64,000 nucleotides of DNA from NCBI RefSeq assembly GCF_003053845.1, contig NZ_QAYG01000012.1:62001-126000 (forward strand), given 5' to 3'. A program made the position numbers and the translations under genes. Below, piece after piece: positions 1-8,082 of the stretch (positions are counted from its first letter, which is position 1; every line of letters begins with the position of its first letter). The DNA is from Breoghania corrubedonensis. Lineage in GTDB: Bacteria; Pseudomonadota; Alphaproteobacteria; Rhizobiales; Stappiaceae. The notes beneath the pieces were generated by a model. It had not been told where the DNA came from. It searched no databases and saw nothing but the letters and a program-made list of their open reading frames with translations.

Positions 1-1
1 C

Positions 2-2209
2 GTTGTCGCCTCCGGCGCGCTGATGCAGGCGGGACTTGCGCCGGGCTACGTCATGGCGCTGCTGTTCACGCTCGGGATCTTCTCCGTCTATTCGTTCTTC
101 ATCGTGGCGACGGCGATATCGCTGCGCTCCGCCTTGTTGCTGGGCGGGACGATCTTCATCGTCGGCATTCTGGCAGGTTTCGGAGCATCGCAGTATCACG
201 CCTGGCAGACCGAGCGCGCATTGAGGATGCTGACCGGCTGGGAATTCTCTCTGATCGGCTCCGCGCATGCGGAGGAGGCGGGGACAGCGCATGTCGGCGC
301 GGCACCGTTTCGCGAGATGGCGGTTCCCGGCGCGCGGATCGTGATCGAGAAGCATGACTTCGCGCCCCGCTCGCCGGCCGGCGAAACACCCTTCACCCGC
401 ACCGAAGCCTGGCATCTGGGCATCGATAAGCCCACGGAGTTCTCGCTCGCCGACATGTGGCCGCCTTTCTGGGAAGGCCGCTCGATTGCGGCCGGCGACT
501 ATGACCGCGACGGTAAAACCGACCTCGTCTTCGCCTCCACCGAAAAAGGGCTCCACTTCTACGCCGGCGACGGCAAGGGCGGGTTTGCGCCGCAGACCTT
601 CGATATCGGCCGGATCGCCGAAATGCCTGTTTTCAACGCGGTGCTTGTCGACATCGACAATGACGGCTGGCTGGACCTGTTCCTGACCACCTACCAGGAT
701 GGCAACTACGTGCTGAAGAACGTGGACGGCCGCTTCGACGCAGCCAGTCTGACGCAGGTCAAGAACCGCGACGACGCCATCCTCACCATGGCCGCAAGCT
801 TCGCCGACATCGACCGCGACGGCGACCTTGACGTGGCACTCGGCAACTGGGCGGCGGGCTGGTATCGCACCGTGCCCGGCGAGGAGGCACGCAACCGCAT
901 CGTCTTCAACGAGAACGGGGTTCTGAGCGGCGAGAAATACGCGGACCTGCCGGGCCTTCCAGGCGAGACGCTGTCGATCCTCTTCTCCGACATCGATACG
1001 GACGGCGATGCGGATCTGCTGGTCGGCAACGACTTCGAGATGCCGGACATGTTCTATCTGGGGGACGGCACCGGCGGGTTAGAGGCGATCACGCGCGCCG
1101 ACGGGCTGATCCCGATGACGACAACCACGACCATGGCGCTGAAGACCGCCGATCTGCACAATACCGGCCGGCCGGGGATCTATGCGGCTCAGATCGCCGG
1201 GCGCTCGTCGGGTGTGTCGAAAAAGCTGAAGATGCGGTCGCTCGATCAGTATTGCGACGGGATCGAGCGCGAGGCGGACAAGGCCGTGTGCGAAAAGAAC
1301 ATGGCCATCAAGCGATGGTACAAGTCCGGACACAGCTTCGATCCGGGCTACGCGAGCAAGTGCCAGGAGATGGAAGGACGCTATCAGGCCGAATGCAAGG
1401 CGATGCTGGTCAAGGATCTCGCCATTCAGAACCGCGATCCCTCGATCTGCAAGCTGATCCCGGCCGGGGCCACGCGGGCGCGCCAGCTTTGCGAGATCCA
1501 CTTCCGCCCCTTCCGCAAGCCGGCGGAAGCGGAGATGGAAAAGACCGTGCCGCAGATCCTGCGCCGCAACGTGCTGCTGGAGCCGAGACCCGGTGGCGGC
1601 TTCGTGGAAACGGCGGAGGCGGAAGGCCTCGATGTCGGCGGCTGGAGCTGGGACACCAAATTCGCCGATGTCGACAATGACGGCTTTCTCGACGTCTACA
1701 TCGTCAACGGCACCTGGGTGCCGAACGAGGTGAGCCCGTCGAACCTGTTCTTCCACAACAGGGGCGACGGCACTTTCGTGGAAGCGAGCAACGCCTTCGG
1801 GCTTGAGGACTATCTGATCACGGCGGCGGCGACGCGGATCGATCTCGACGGCGACGGCGATCTCGACTTCATCACTCAGCCGGTCAACGGGCCGGTGATG
1901 GCCTTCATCAACAATTCAACAACGGGCAATGCCATCGTCTTCGACTTCGAGGATCATGTCGGCAACCGTTTCGGCATCGGTAATCGTGTCGTCGTGAAGG
2001 CGGGCGAGAAGATCTGGACACGTGAGATCCAGCTTGGTGGCGGCTTCATGTCGTTCGATGCGGCCGAAGCCCATGTCGGGCTCGGCGAGGTCGAGGCGGT
2101 GAACAGTGTCACGGTGCATTGGGCCGATGGCGGTGAGACCACCCTCGACGGTCCGTTGCCCGCCGGCGCCCGCTATCGCATCGTGCGCCACGGCGAGACC
2201 GTGAACTGA
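2..2209 (+). CDS. FG-GAP/VCBS-repeat, ASPIC_UnbV-domain protein with membrane N-terminus (5' partial)
   Basis: The frame is open to the window edge, so the true start lies outside; the first internal ATG is at 23. Numbering from that ATG, residues 8-57 hold two hydrophobic helices resembling the end of a polytopic permease. The rest looks extracytoplasmic. FG-GAP/VCBS calcium-binding loops of the D-x-D-x-D-G-x-x-D type occur near residues 160, 209, 262, 323, 549 and 607. About residues 410-500 form a cysteine-rich insertion between repeats 4 and 5. The C-terminal 80 residues resemble the ASPIC/UnbV domain (GNRFGIGNRV, later VHWADGG), as in CRTAC1-like proteins. These families form beta-propellers and are usually surface or secreted; no enzymatic role is evident. 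The membrane-helix plus propeller arrangement is seen; a role in adhesion or ligand binding is inference. Confidence 0.8.
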   Translation, partial: VVASGALMQAGLAPGYVMALLFTLGIFSVYSFFIVATAISLRSALLLGGTIFIVGILAGFGASQYHAWQTERALRMLTGWEFSLIGSAHAEEAGTAHVGAAPFREMAVPGARIVIEKHDFAPRSPAGETPFTRTEAWHLGIDKPTEFSLADMWPPFWEGRSIAAGDYDRDGKTDLVFASTEKGLHFYAGDGKGGFAPQTFDIGRIAEMPVFNAVLVDIDNDGWLDLFLTTYQDGNYVLKNVDGRFDAASLTQVKNRDDAILTMAASFADIDRDGDLDVALGNWAAGWYRTVPGEEARNRIVFNENGVLSGEKYADLPGLPGETLSILFSDIDTDGDADLLVGNDFEMPDMFYLGDGTGGLEAITRADGLIPMTTTTTMALKTADLHNTGRPGIYAAQIAGRSSGVSKKLKMRSLDQYCDGIEREADKAVCEKNMAIKRWYKSGHSFDPGYASKCQEMEGRYQAECKAMLVKDLAIQNRDPSICKLIPAGATRARQLCEIHFRPFRKPAEAEMEKTVPQILRRNVLLEPRPGGGFVETAEAEGLDVGGWSWDTKFADVDNDGFLDVYIVNGTWVPNEVSPSNLFFHNRGDGTFVEASNAFGLEDYLITAAATRIDLDGDGDLDFITQPVNGPVMAFINNSTTGNAIVFDFEDHVGNRFGIGNRVVVKAGEKIWTREIQLGGGFMSFDAAEAHVGLGEVEAVNSVTVHWADGGETTLDGPLPAGARYRIVRHGETVN

Positions 2210-2314
2210 GCCGCTACGTCGCGAACACAAACCGCTTCCGCCGTCCCCCGAGGCGCTCGCGAGCGAGAACAACAGGCCGCGATCGGTCATCGAATGAGAA
2301 TGTCAGGAGAAATC

Positions 2315-3997
2315 ATGCAGCTGTGGACGGCCTTGCGTACGACGCAAAGGGTGGCGAGAAAGGCCGCTTTTCCTGTCACCCTGTCGCTTGTCGCGGGCCT
2401 TTTGGCGAGCGCGCCCGTTCGCGCGCAGCAGCCGCAGGGCGGCGACACGGTTGCGCCGGCCGGCCAGAGTGATGCTCCGCGCCCGGACGCGGCCCCGGCG
2501 GGGGCGGCAGGCATGGCGGGAACAGCGGCCGATGCCGGCAATGGTGGTGCGCCGGACATGTCCGCATCCGAGGCCGCCTACCGGCGCGGAGATTTTGCCA
2601 CTGCGCGCGCGGAACTGGAAAAGCTGGCGAAGACGGGTAACGCCCAGGCGCTCTATCGTCTCGCCTTTCTGATGGTGCGTGGCAAGGGCGGGCCGCAGGA
2701 CCTTGCCGGCGCAGCGGCGCTGCTGAGGCGTTCGGCGGAACAGCGCAATACCGACGCACAGACCCTGCTGGGCAAACTCTATCTTCAGGGTGCGGGCGTG
2801 GACCGCAATTTTGCGTCCGCCGCAAGGCTTTTCGAGCTGGCCGCCGAAAAGGGAGCCGCCCAGGCGCAGTTCTTCATCGGGAAGATGTATCGCGACGGCG
2901 TTGGTGTGCCGGCAGATCCGCTCAAGGGCCTCACATGGCTGCAGGCGTCTGCCCGTCAGGGGGTGGCCGAAGCGATGTTCGAGCTTGCCGTCATGTTCGG
3001 CAAGGGGCAGGGCGTGACGGCGGACGAGGCGGAATCCCTGCGCTGGCTGGAAATGGCCTCCGATGCGGGCTTGCCGCTGGCGCAATACACGCTTGCCCAG
3101 AACTACACGCGTGGCGGGGCCATTGCCCGCAATGACGAGAAGGCGCTGGCGCTCTATCGCAAGTCGGCCGAAGCCGGCTACGTGCCTGCGCAAAGCGCGC
3201 TGGGCGCCCTTTATTTCGCCGGCGAGGGCGGGCTTGCGAAGGATCCGGGCGAGGCCTTCGTCTGGTTCACGCGCGCGGCCGAGGGCGGCGACGCGAACGC
3301 CCAGACCAACCTCGCCTACATGTATGCGACCGGCACGGGCGTAACGCGCGACGACGCTATCGCCGCCAAGTTCTACAATCAGGCGGCGGAAGCCGGGCTG
3401 CCGCGTGCCCAGGCGGCCTTCGCGGTGATGCTGTCGGAAGGCCGGGGCGTGAAGAAGAACGAGGCGGCGGCCGAGCAGTGGTATCTGCTGGCCGCGCGCG
3501 CCGGGCTTGAGACGGCCGAGCGTCGTCTCGGCGAACTCTATGCCGATGGCACCTATGGCGTGACGGATCGGGCTGCCGTGGCGCGTTGGGTCCATGCGGC
3601 GGCGCTCGACGGCGACGCGACTGCGGCGAAATGGCTGGAAACGGCGAGCGACGACGGCGTGCTGGCGGCGCAGGGGCGTCTGGCCGATGTCCTCGCAAAA
3701 GGGGCGGCGGGGAACGCGCCCGATCCCAAACGCGCCCTCGATCTCTACCGCGACGGAGCGGAGCGCGGCGATCCCTATTGCCAGCTTCAGCTGGGGCTTC
3801 TCTATGCGCGCGGCGAGGGCGTGGAGCAGGACTACATCCAGGCTCATAAGTGGGTGAACCTGTCGGCGGCGGACGGCAACAGCGCGGCTATCAAGTCCCG
3901 CGATCTTTTCGCAAGCCTCATGACACCGGAACAGGTGAGCGAGGCGCAACGGCAGGCCCGGCAATGGAGCGCCGATCATCTGTCCCAGGAAAGGTGA
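2315..3997 (+). CDS. Exported Sel1-repeat (TPR-like) protein
   Basis: 560 residues. I chose the ATG at 2315 because AGGAG lies 5 nt upstream; an in-frame ATG at 2294 would add seven residues. An N-terminal hydrophobic stretch ending near A-Q-Q looks like a Sec signal peptide, followed by an Ala/Gly/Pro-rich linker. The rest is a run of about 12 Sel1 repeats (the A..LG.LY..G.GV..D...A..W...AA..G pattern). Sel1 solenoids are protein-protein interaction scaffolds, here probably periplasmic. The next gene encodes a paralogue 13 nt downstream, so the two are probably co-transcribed. No specific partner can be read from the sequence. Confidence 0.85.
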   Translation: MQLWTALRTTQRVARKAAFPVTLSLVAGLLASAPVRAQQPQGGDTVAPAGQSDAPRPDAAPAGAAGMAGTAADAGNGGAPDMSASEAAYRRGDFATARAELEKLAKTGNAQALYRLAFLMVRGKGGPQDLAGAAALLRRSAEQRNTDAQTLLGKLYLQGAGVDRNFASAARLFELAAEKGAAQAQFFIGKMYRDGVGVPADPLKGLTWLQASARQGVAEAMFELAVMFGKGQGVTADEAESLRWLEMASDAGLPLAQYTLAQNYTRGGAIARNDEKALALYRKSAEAGYVPAQSALGALYFAGEGGLAKDPGEAFVWFTRAAEGGDANAQTNLAYMYATGTGVTRDDAIAAKFYNQAAEAGLPRAQAAFAVMLSEGRGVKKNEAAAEQWYLLAARAGLETAERRLGELYADGTYGVTDRAAVARWVHAAALDGDATAAKWLETASDDGVLAAQGRLADVLAKGAAGNAPDPKRALDLYRDGAERGDPYCQLQLGLLYARGEGVEQDYIQAHKWVNLSAADGNSAAIKSRDLFASLMTPEQVSEAQRQARQWSADHLSQER

Positions 3998-4010
3998 GGA
4001 AAACCGTACG

Positions 4011-5378
4011 ATGGCGGTCGTGACAAACACGACAAGAAGGCGTGATCCGGGCAGACGGACGCCGACTGGCGGTGGCGGCAGGGCCGTGGCGCTTGCTCTT
4101 TGCCTGCTCGTTGCCGGGCTGTCGGCCGGTCCGGTCCTTGGTCAGGCCGATCCCGCAAGCGCGCTGCAAGAGGCGGAAGCGGCGCTTGCGCGCAACGATG
4201 TTCCCGCCGCCGTCGCGCTGGCGACACCGGCCGCCGATGCCGGCCTTGTGGAGGCGCAACTGCTGCTCGCCGGCATCTACTATCGCGGCTCCGGCGTGCC
4301 GCAGGACTACGCCGCCGCGGCCCGCTGGTATACCCTTGCCGCGCGCTCCGGCAACGCCGAGGCGCAAAATGCGCTCGGTGTCTGCTACGCCGCAGGGCTG
4401 GGCGTGCGCCAGGATTTCGCAGAGGCGCTCAAATGGTACCGCGCGGCGGCCGAACAGGGCGACCCGCGCCATCAGTTCGATCTCGCGGCGATGATCGAAA
4501 ACGGCCACGGCACCGCGCCCGATCCGGCGAAGGCCGCGCGCTGGTACGAAAAGGCTGTGGCGCAGGGGCTGGCGGAAGCGGAGGCCAATCTCGGCATACT
4601 CTATCTGGAAGGCCGTGGCGTCGCCAGGGATGCGGAGCGTGCGCGGGCGCTTCTTTCCGCCGCCGCTGACAAGGGCGAGGCCAAGGCGCAGAACAATCTC
4701 GGTCTGATGTATGTGCGCGGACAGGGCGTTGCGCAGGATTACCCGAAGGCGGCCGCCCTTTTTCGACAGGCGGCCGAACAGGGGCTGAAGCCCGCCATGA
4801 CCAATCTCGGCGTCATGTACGACAACGGCTTCGGCGTACCCCAGAGCGAAACCAGGGCGTTCGAGTGGTATCGCCGTGGCGGGCGCGCCCAGAGCGCAGC
4901 CGTGCCCGAACTGGATCTGACCGCGATCGATGCCGTTTACGACAGCCGGCTCGCCCCGCCCTATTCCGGCGGCTGGACGGTGAAGAGTTACGAGAGCGCC
5001 GCCGCGCGCGGGGATGTGCTGGCCGCCTTTCTCCTGGGCTACGTCCACGCCGCCGGCATCCGCGTTCCCCGCGACTATCGCATCGCCGCGCGCTACTACC
5101 GGCAGGCGGCGGCGGGGGGCTTCGTGCCCGCGATGACCAATCTCGGCCTTCTCAGCTTTCGCGGGCTCGGCATGCCGCAGGACTTCGTGACCGGATACAT
5201 GTGGCTCAATCTGGCGAGCGCGGCCGGACACGCCGAAGCATCTCAGCTGCGTGCCGCGTTGCGCCCGCGCATGACCGCCGGCCAGATCAACGAGGCGCAG
5301 GACCTCGCAAAGCGGCGTTGGAAAAAGCCCCGAACAGGAACTGGTGGTGACACCGCAAGAAGCGCAGACGAGCGGTGA
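4011..5378 (+). CDS. Exported Sel1-repeat protein (paralogue of upstream gene)
   Basis: 455 residues. It has a basic N-terminus (RRRDPGRR) followed by a hydrophobic segment (ALALCLLVAGLSAG) ending near VLGQA, consistent with a signal peptide. About ten Sel1 repeats follow, for example LLLAGIYYRGSGVPQDY and NNLGLMYVRGQGVAQDY. Both proteins end in a similar cap (MWLNLASAAGHAEA in this one, KWVNLSAADGNSAA in the first), which supports tandem duplication. An AGGA lies upstream of the ATG. A periplasmic scaffold role is inferred. Confidence 0.85.
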   Translation: MAVVTNTTRRRDPGRRTPTGGGGRAVALALCLLVAGLSAGPVLGQADPASALQEAEAALARNDVPAAVALATPAADAGLVEAQLLLAGIYYRGSGVPQDYAAAARWYTLAARSGNAEAQNALGVCYAAGLGVRQDFAEALKWYRAAAEQGDPRHQFDLAAMIENGHGTAPDPAKAARWYEKAVAQGLAEAEANLGILYLEGRGVARDAERARALLSAAADKGEAKAQNNLGLMYVRGQGVAQDYPKAAALFRQAAEQGLKPAMTNLGVMYDNGFGVPQSETRAFEWYRRGGRAQSAAVPELDLTAIDAVYDSRLAPPYSGGWTVKSYESAAARGDVLAAFLLGYVHAAGIRVPRDYRIAARYYRQAAAGGFVPAMTNLGLLSFRGLGMPQDFVTGYMWLNLASAAGHAEASQLRAALRPRMTAGQINEAQDLAKRRWKKPRTGTGGDTARSADER

Positions 5379-5836
5379 CGGTGACCGTCGAAAGAAGCGG
5401 CGAGGGCGTGCGTCGGAAGAGGGAAAAGAACTTGTTTCTTGTTCACCCCAAAATCCGGATCAAAATTCGAATGAGCATTTGCATTGAGCCGCCGGACATC
5501 CTGTTCGTCCCTGCTTTTTCCTGATGTAATTCCCGTTGAGAGGCACGTCGTGTCGGAGGGGCGGGGCGTTACACGCATTACGGCTAGGTATTTTGCCTGC
5601 CGGGCGAAAACTAGACTGCGTGCTTCTGATTGTTTTCTTAAGAGACATTGTTGGCAGTTGCGTTCGCGTCAGGTACACTTCCGTCACGTTTTCGCACGAG
5701 GGATGGATTCGTGCGGACGACGATGGGCTGTCGTCGTCTGCGTTTGGTCGATCCTGTTCGCGGGCGACATTTCCGCCTGAGCCATGGTTTGTTGTGTTTG
5801 CCGGGGGTTACCGGGAAGCGATGAGGAGGACGCGTG
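5379..5836. other. Intergenic, promoter region of the exported/S74 gene pair
   Basis: 458 bases without a convincing gene. The middle (about 5430-5680) is AT-richer than its surroundings. Short open frames here lack normal codon use. It presumably carries the promoter for the 176-aa protein gene; I could not pick a confident -35/-10 pair. Confidence 0.4.
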
Positions 5837-6367
5837 ATGACATGCGGGAGTTTCGCGGACCTGATACTTGAGGTGCGGCAGGGCGACGCTGGCGCCATAT
5901 CGCGTTGCCGGAAGGTATCCGGCGCCCCGCGGCGGTCATCGTTCGTACCGGTTCTGGCTGCCCTTGTCATCGCGGTGGTGGGGAGTTGGTCAGGCGCGGC
6001 GTTGGCCGAGAGCGACGACCTGATCGCGACCAACCGCTTTTCCGGCGCGACAGTCGGTTTCGATCTGGGCGGCGACTACCGAAATGTGACGTTGACGATC
6101 ACCGGGCCGAACGGATTTTCGGTCTCTGCCCGGTCCGAGCGCACGGCTCCGGTCATCAATCTCAGGAAATTCGGAGAGGTCGAGGACGGGCGCTACAACT
6201 ATCAGCTTACCGCTGCGACCTCCAAGAGGATCGTCGTACACGCCTCACTCGACAACGGTCGTGGCGATGCCGCCAGGACCGAGCGTTATGCCGGCGTCGC
6301 GGCGAGCGGCTCTTTCCTTGTGAAGGGGGGCGTCATCTTCCAGCCCACCGAGCAGGAGGAGCGCTAG
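5837..6367 (+). CDS. Small exported protein of unknown function, partner of S74 protein
   Basis: 176 residues. ATG at 5837 is preceded by AGGAGG with 8 nt spacing. The hydrophobic export segment (FVPVLAALVIAVVGSW) is preceded by an unusually long, basic, 34-residue N-region, then a cleavage-like GAALAES. The mature part (about 115 aa) reads as a beta-sandwich-like domain (VTLTITGPNGFSVSARSE, YNYQLTAAT), similar in style to extracellular adhesion or surface-protein domains; I do not recognise the family. It is followed 258 nt downstream by the S74-domain gene on the same strand, suggesting joint function at the cell surface. Confidence 0.7.
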   Translation: MTCGSFADLILEVRQGDAGAISRCRKVSGAPRRSSFVPVLAALVIAVVGSWSGAALAESDDLIATNRFSGATVGFDLGGDYRNVTLTITGPNGFSVSARSERTAPVINLRKFGEVEDGRYNYQLTAATSKRIVVHASLDNGRGDAARTERYAGVAASGSFLVKGGVIFQPTEQEER

Positions 6368-6625
6368 CCGAAGATCAGGGGCGCTGCGCGCGACGTTGGA
6401 GCTGGTGCGGGCCGTCACTCTCGCCCCCTCGCTGAGCGCCCCGCACGGCTGGGCGCGACCGTAAGTGAGCGTCGCAGAAGGCGCCCGACCATGTCGTTGG
6501 AACGAGGCAAACGGCGGCGCGGATGGACAAAATGGGCCCTGAAACCCGGAGCGGACCGGGGTACGGGGCAACATGGACGAAAATAAACACCAAATGACCG
6601 GCGGGGGCCGGAGGAGAGAATATCT

Positions 6626-7948
6626 ATGACCAAGCTTGCTGGAATGGGGCTGGCCGCAGGCCTGCTGATGTCGTCCGCGCTCGTTACCGGCGCCGCCCGG
6701 GCGGATCAGGTTTTCGCCGATGATGTGATCGTGCAGGGCAGCCTGTGTGTGGGCGTTGATTGTGTGAACGGAGAAAATTTCGGTTTCGACACGTTGGTTT
6801 TGAAGGAAAACAACCTTCGCATCTTCTTCAATGACACGAGCTCATCTTCCTCTTTCCCGAATGTCGACTGGCGACTGATCGCGAACGAAACCAGCAATGG
6901 CGGCGCGAATATGTTCGTGATCGAGGATTCGACGAATTCGAAGAGGCCATTGTGGATCGACGCCAATTCGCCCAACAATCTCCTCTATCTCAGCTCCGCC
7001 GGCCGAGTCGGCATCAAAACCTCGTCGCCGGCATTGCAGCTTCATGTGCGCGACGGTAACAGCCCCGGGCTTCGCCTGGAGCAGGACGGTTCTGCCGGTT
7101 TTTCGGCCCAGACATGGGATGTCGCGGGCAACGAGACGAACTTCTTCGTCCGCGATGCGACGAATGCGGGCCGCATTCCCTTTAAGATCGTTCCGGCCGC
7201 TCCGAACAATTCCCTCTATATTGCCTCCAACGGCAATGTCGGCCTCGGCACGGCGACGCCCGATGGGCCTTTCCAGGTCGAGAACGGCGTCGGGACGGAC
7301 GATGATTTCATCGTGACGTCGTCGGGATTTGTGGGCGTCGGCACGAATGCGCCAGTGGTGCCGTTGCATGTCTACGGGACGACTGGTACGGCGGCCATTC
7401 AAATCGAGGACGCAAGTTCCACGAAGGCAGGGCGCGGTTTGCTGACCCTGAAGAATAACGGTGGTTCGTTCATCACGATGACCAACTCGAACACAAGCGC
7501 TTCCTGGTTCATTACCCACGAGAACGCCGCTACTGGCAGATTGCTGTTCACTCACAGTGGCGGTGGCGGCGCCGAAGCCTTGCTTGATCAAGACGGTAAT
7601 CTGACGATCGCGGGGACTCTGACGGAGAACTCGGACCGGCGCCTCAAGACTGAGATCGTAAAAGTCGACGAGGATGCCATCCTGGCCAAAGTCGATGAAC
7701 TCGATATCGCCGAATGGTCATACAAGACCGATCCTGACACACGGCATATCGGCCCGATGGCACAGGACTTTTATGCCCTGTTCAGAACGGGGGTCGGCGA
7801 GTCGAAAATTGCAACCATTGATACTTCCGGCGTTGCACTCGCATCGATCAAGGCTATGAGCCGGAAGCTGGCCGAGAAGGAAGCACGCCTGGCCAGGCTG
7901 GAAGCTTCGCTGATCGAGCTCAGGCGGCAACTGGACGTCCAGCATTAG
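6626..7948 (+). CDS. Secreted fibre-like protein with C-terminal peptidase S74 (intramolecular chaperone) domain
   Basis: 440 residues with a Sec signal peptide (MTKLAGMGLAAGLLMSSALV..AARA). GGAGGAGAG precedes the ATG. Residues about 25-330 contain repeated short beta motifs such as GRVGIKTSSPALQLHV and GNVGLGTATPDGPFQV, typical of trimeric fibre shafts. An S74 domain starts near residue 335 (NSDRRLKTEI). Ser336 and Lys341 have the Ser-x4-Lys spacing of the known autocleavage dyad. It includes IGPMAQDF and ends in a coiled coil (about 405-440). In phage tail spikes this domain drives trimerisation and then cuts itself off. Here there is a Sec signal and no phage gene nearby, so a bacterial surface or secreted trimer is inferred. 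Confidence 0.85.
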   Translation: MTKLAGMGLAAGLLMSSALVTGAARADQVFADDVIVQGSLCVGVDCVNGENFGFDTLVLKENNLRIFFNDTSSSSSFPNVDWRLIANETSNGGANMFVIEDSTNSKRPLWIDANSPNNLLYLSSAGRVGIKTSSPALQLHVRDGNSPGLRLEQDGSAGFSAQTWDVAGNETNFFVRDATNAGRIPFKIVPAAPNNSLYIASNGNVGLGTATPDGPFQVENGVGTDDDFIVTSSGFVGVGTNAPVVPLHVYGTTGTAAIQIEDASSTKAGRGLLTLKNNGGSFITMTNSNTSASWFITHENAATGRLLFTHSGGGGAEALLDQDGNLTIAGTLTENSDRRLKTEIVKVDEDAILAKVDELDIAEWSYKTDPDTRHIGPMAQDFYALFRTGVGESKIATIDTSGVALASIKAMSRKLAEKEARLARLEASLIELRRQLDVQH

Positions 7949-7992
7949 AGTCTCCAGCGTTCAAGCGAACGCGGCGAAGAGTGTGCTTTAGC

Positions 7993-8009
7993 GCTCTCTG
8001 AAAGAGAGC
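7993..8009. terminator. Hairpin between convergent genes
   Basis: A perfect 7-bp stem (GCTCTCT/AGAGAGC) with loop GAA lies between the ends of the S74 gene (+) and the sulfotransferase-glycosyltransferase gene (-). No T-run follows, so termination is only plausible. Confidence 0.35.
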
Positions 8010-8082
8010 ATCGCACCGGTGAAAACCAGCGAACCGTCTCAAGCCGATCTGGATAAAGTCCTTTTCGGTCTGGGGCGGTTTT

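Noticed and set aside
6626-7948. Prophage remnant around the S74 protein
   Set aside because: No other phage gene, integrase or att-like repeat is nearby and the protein has a Sec signal peptide.
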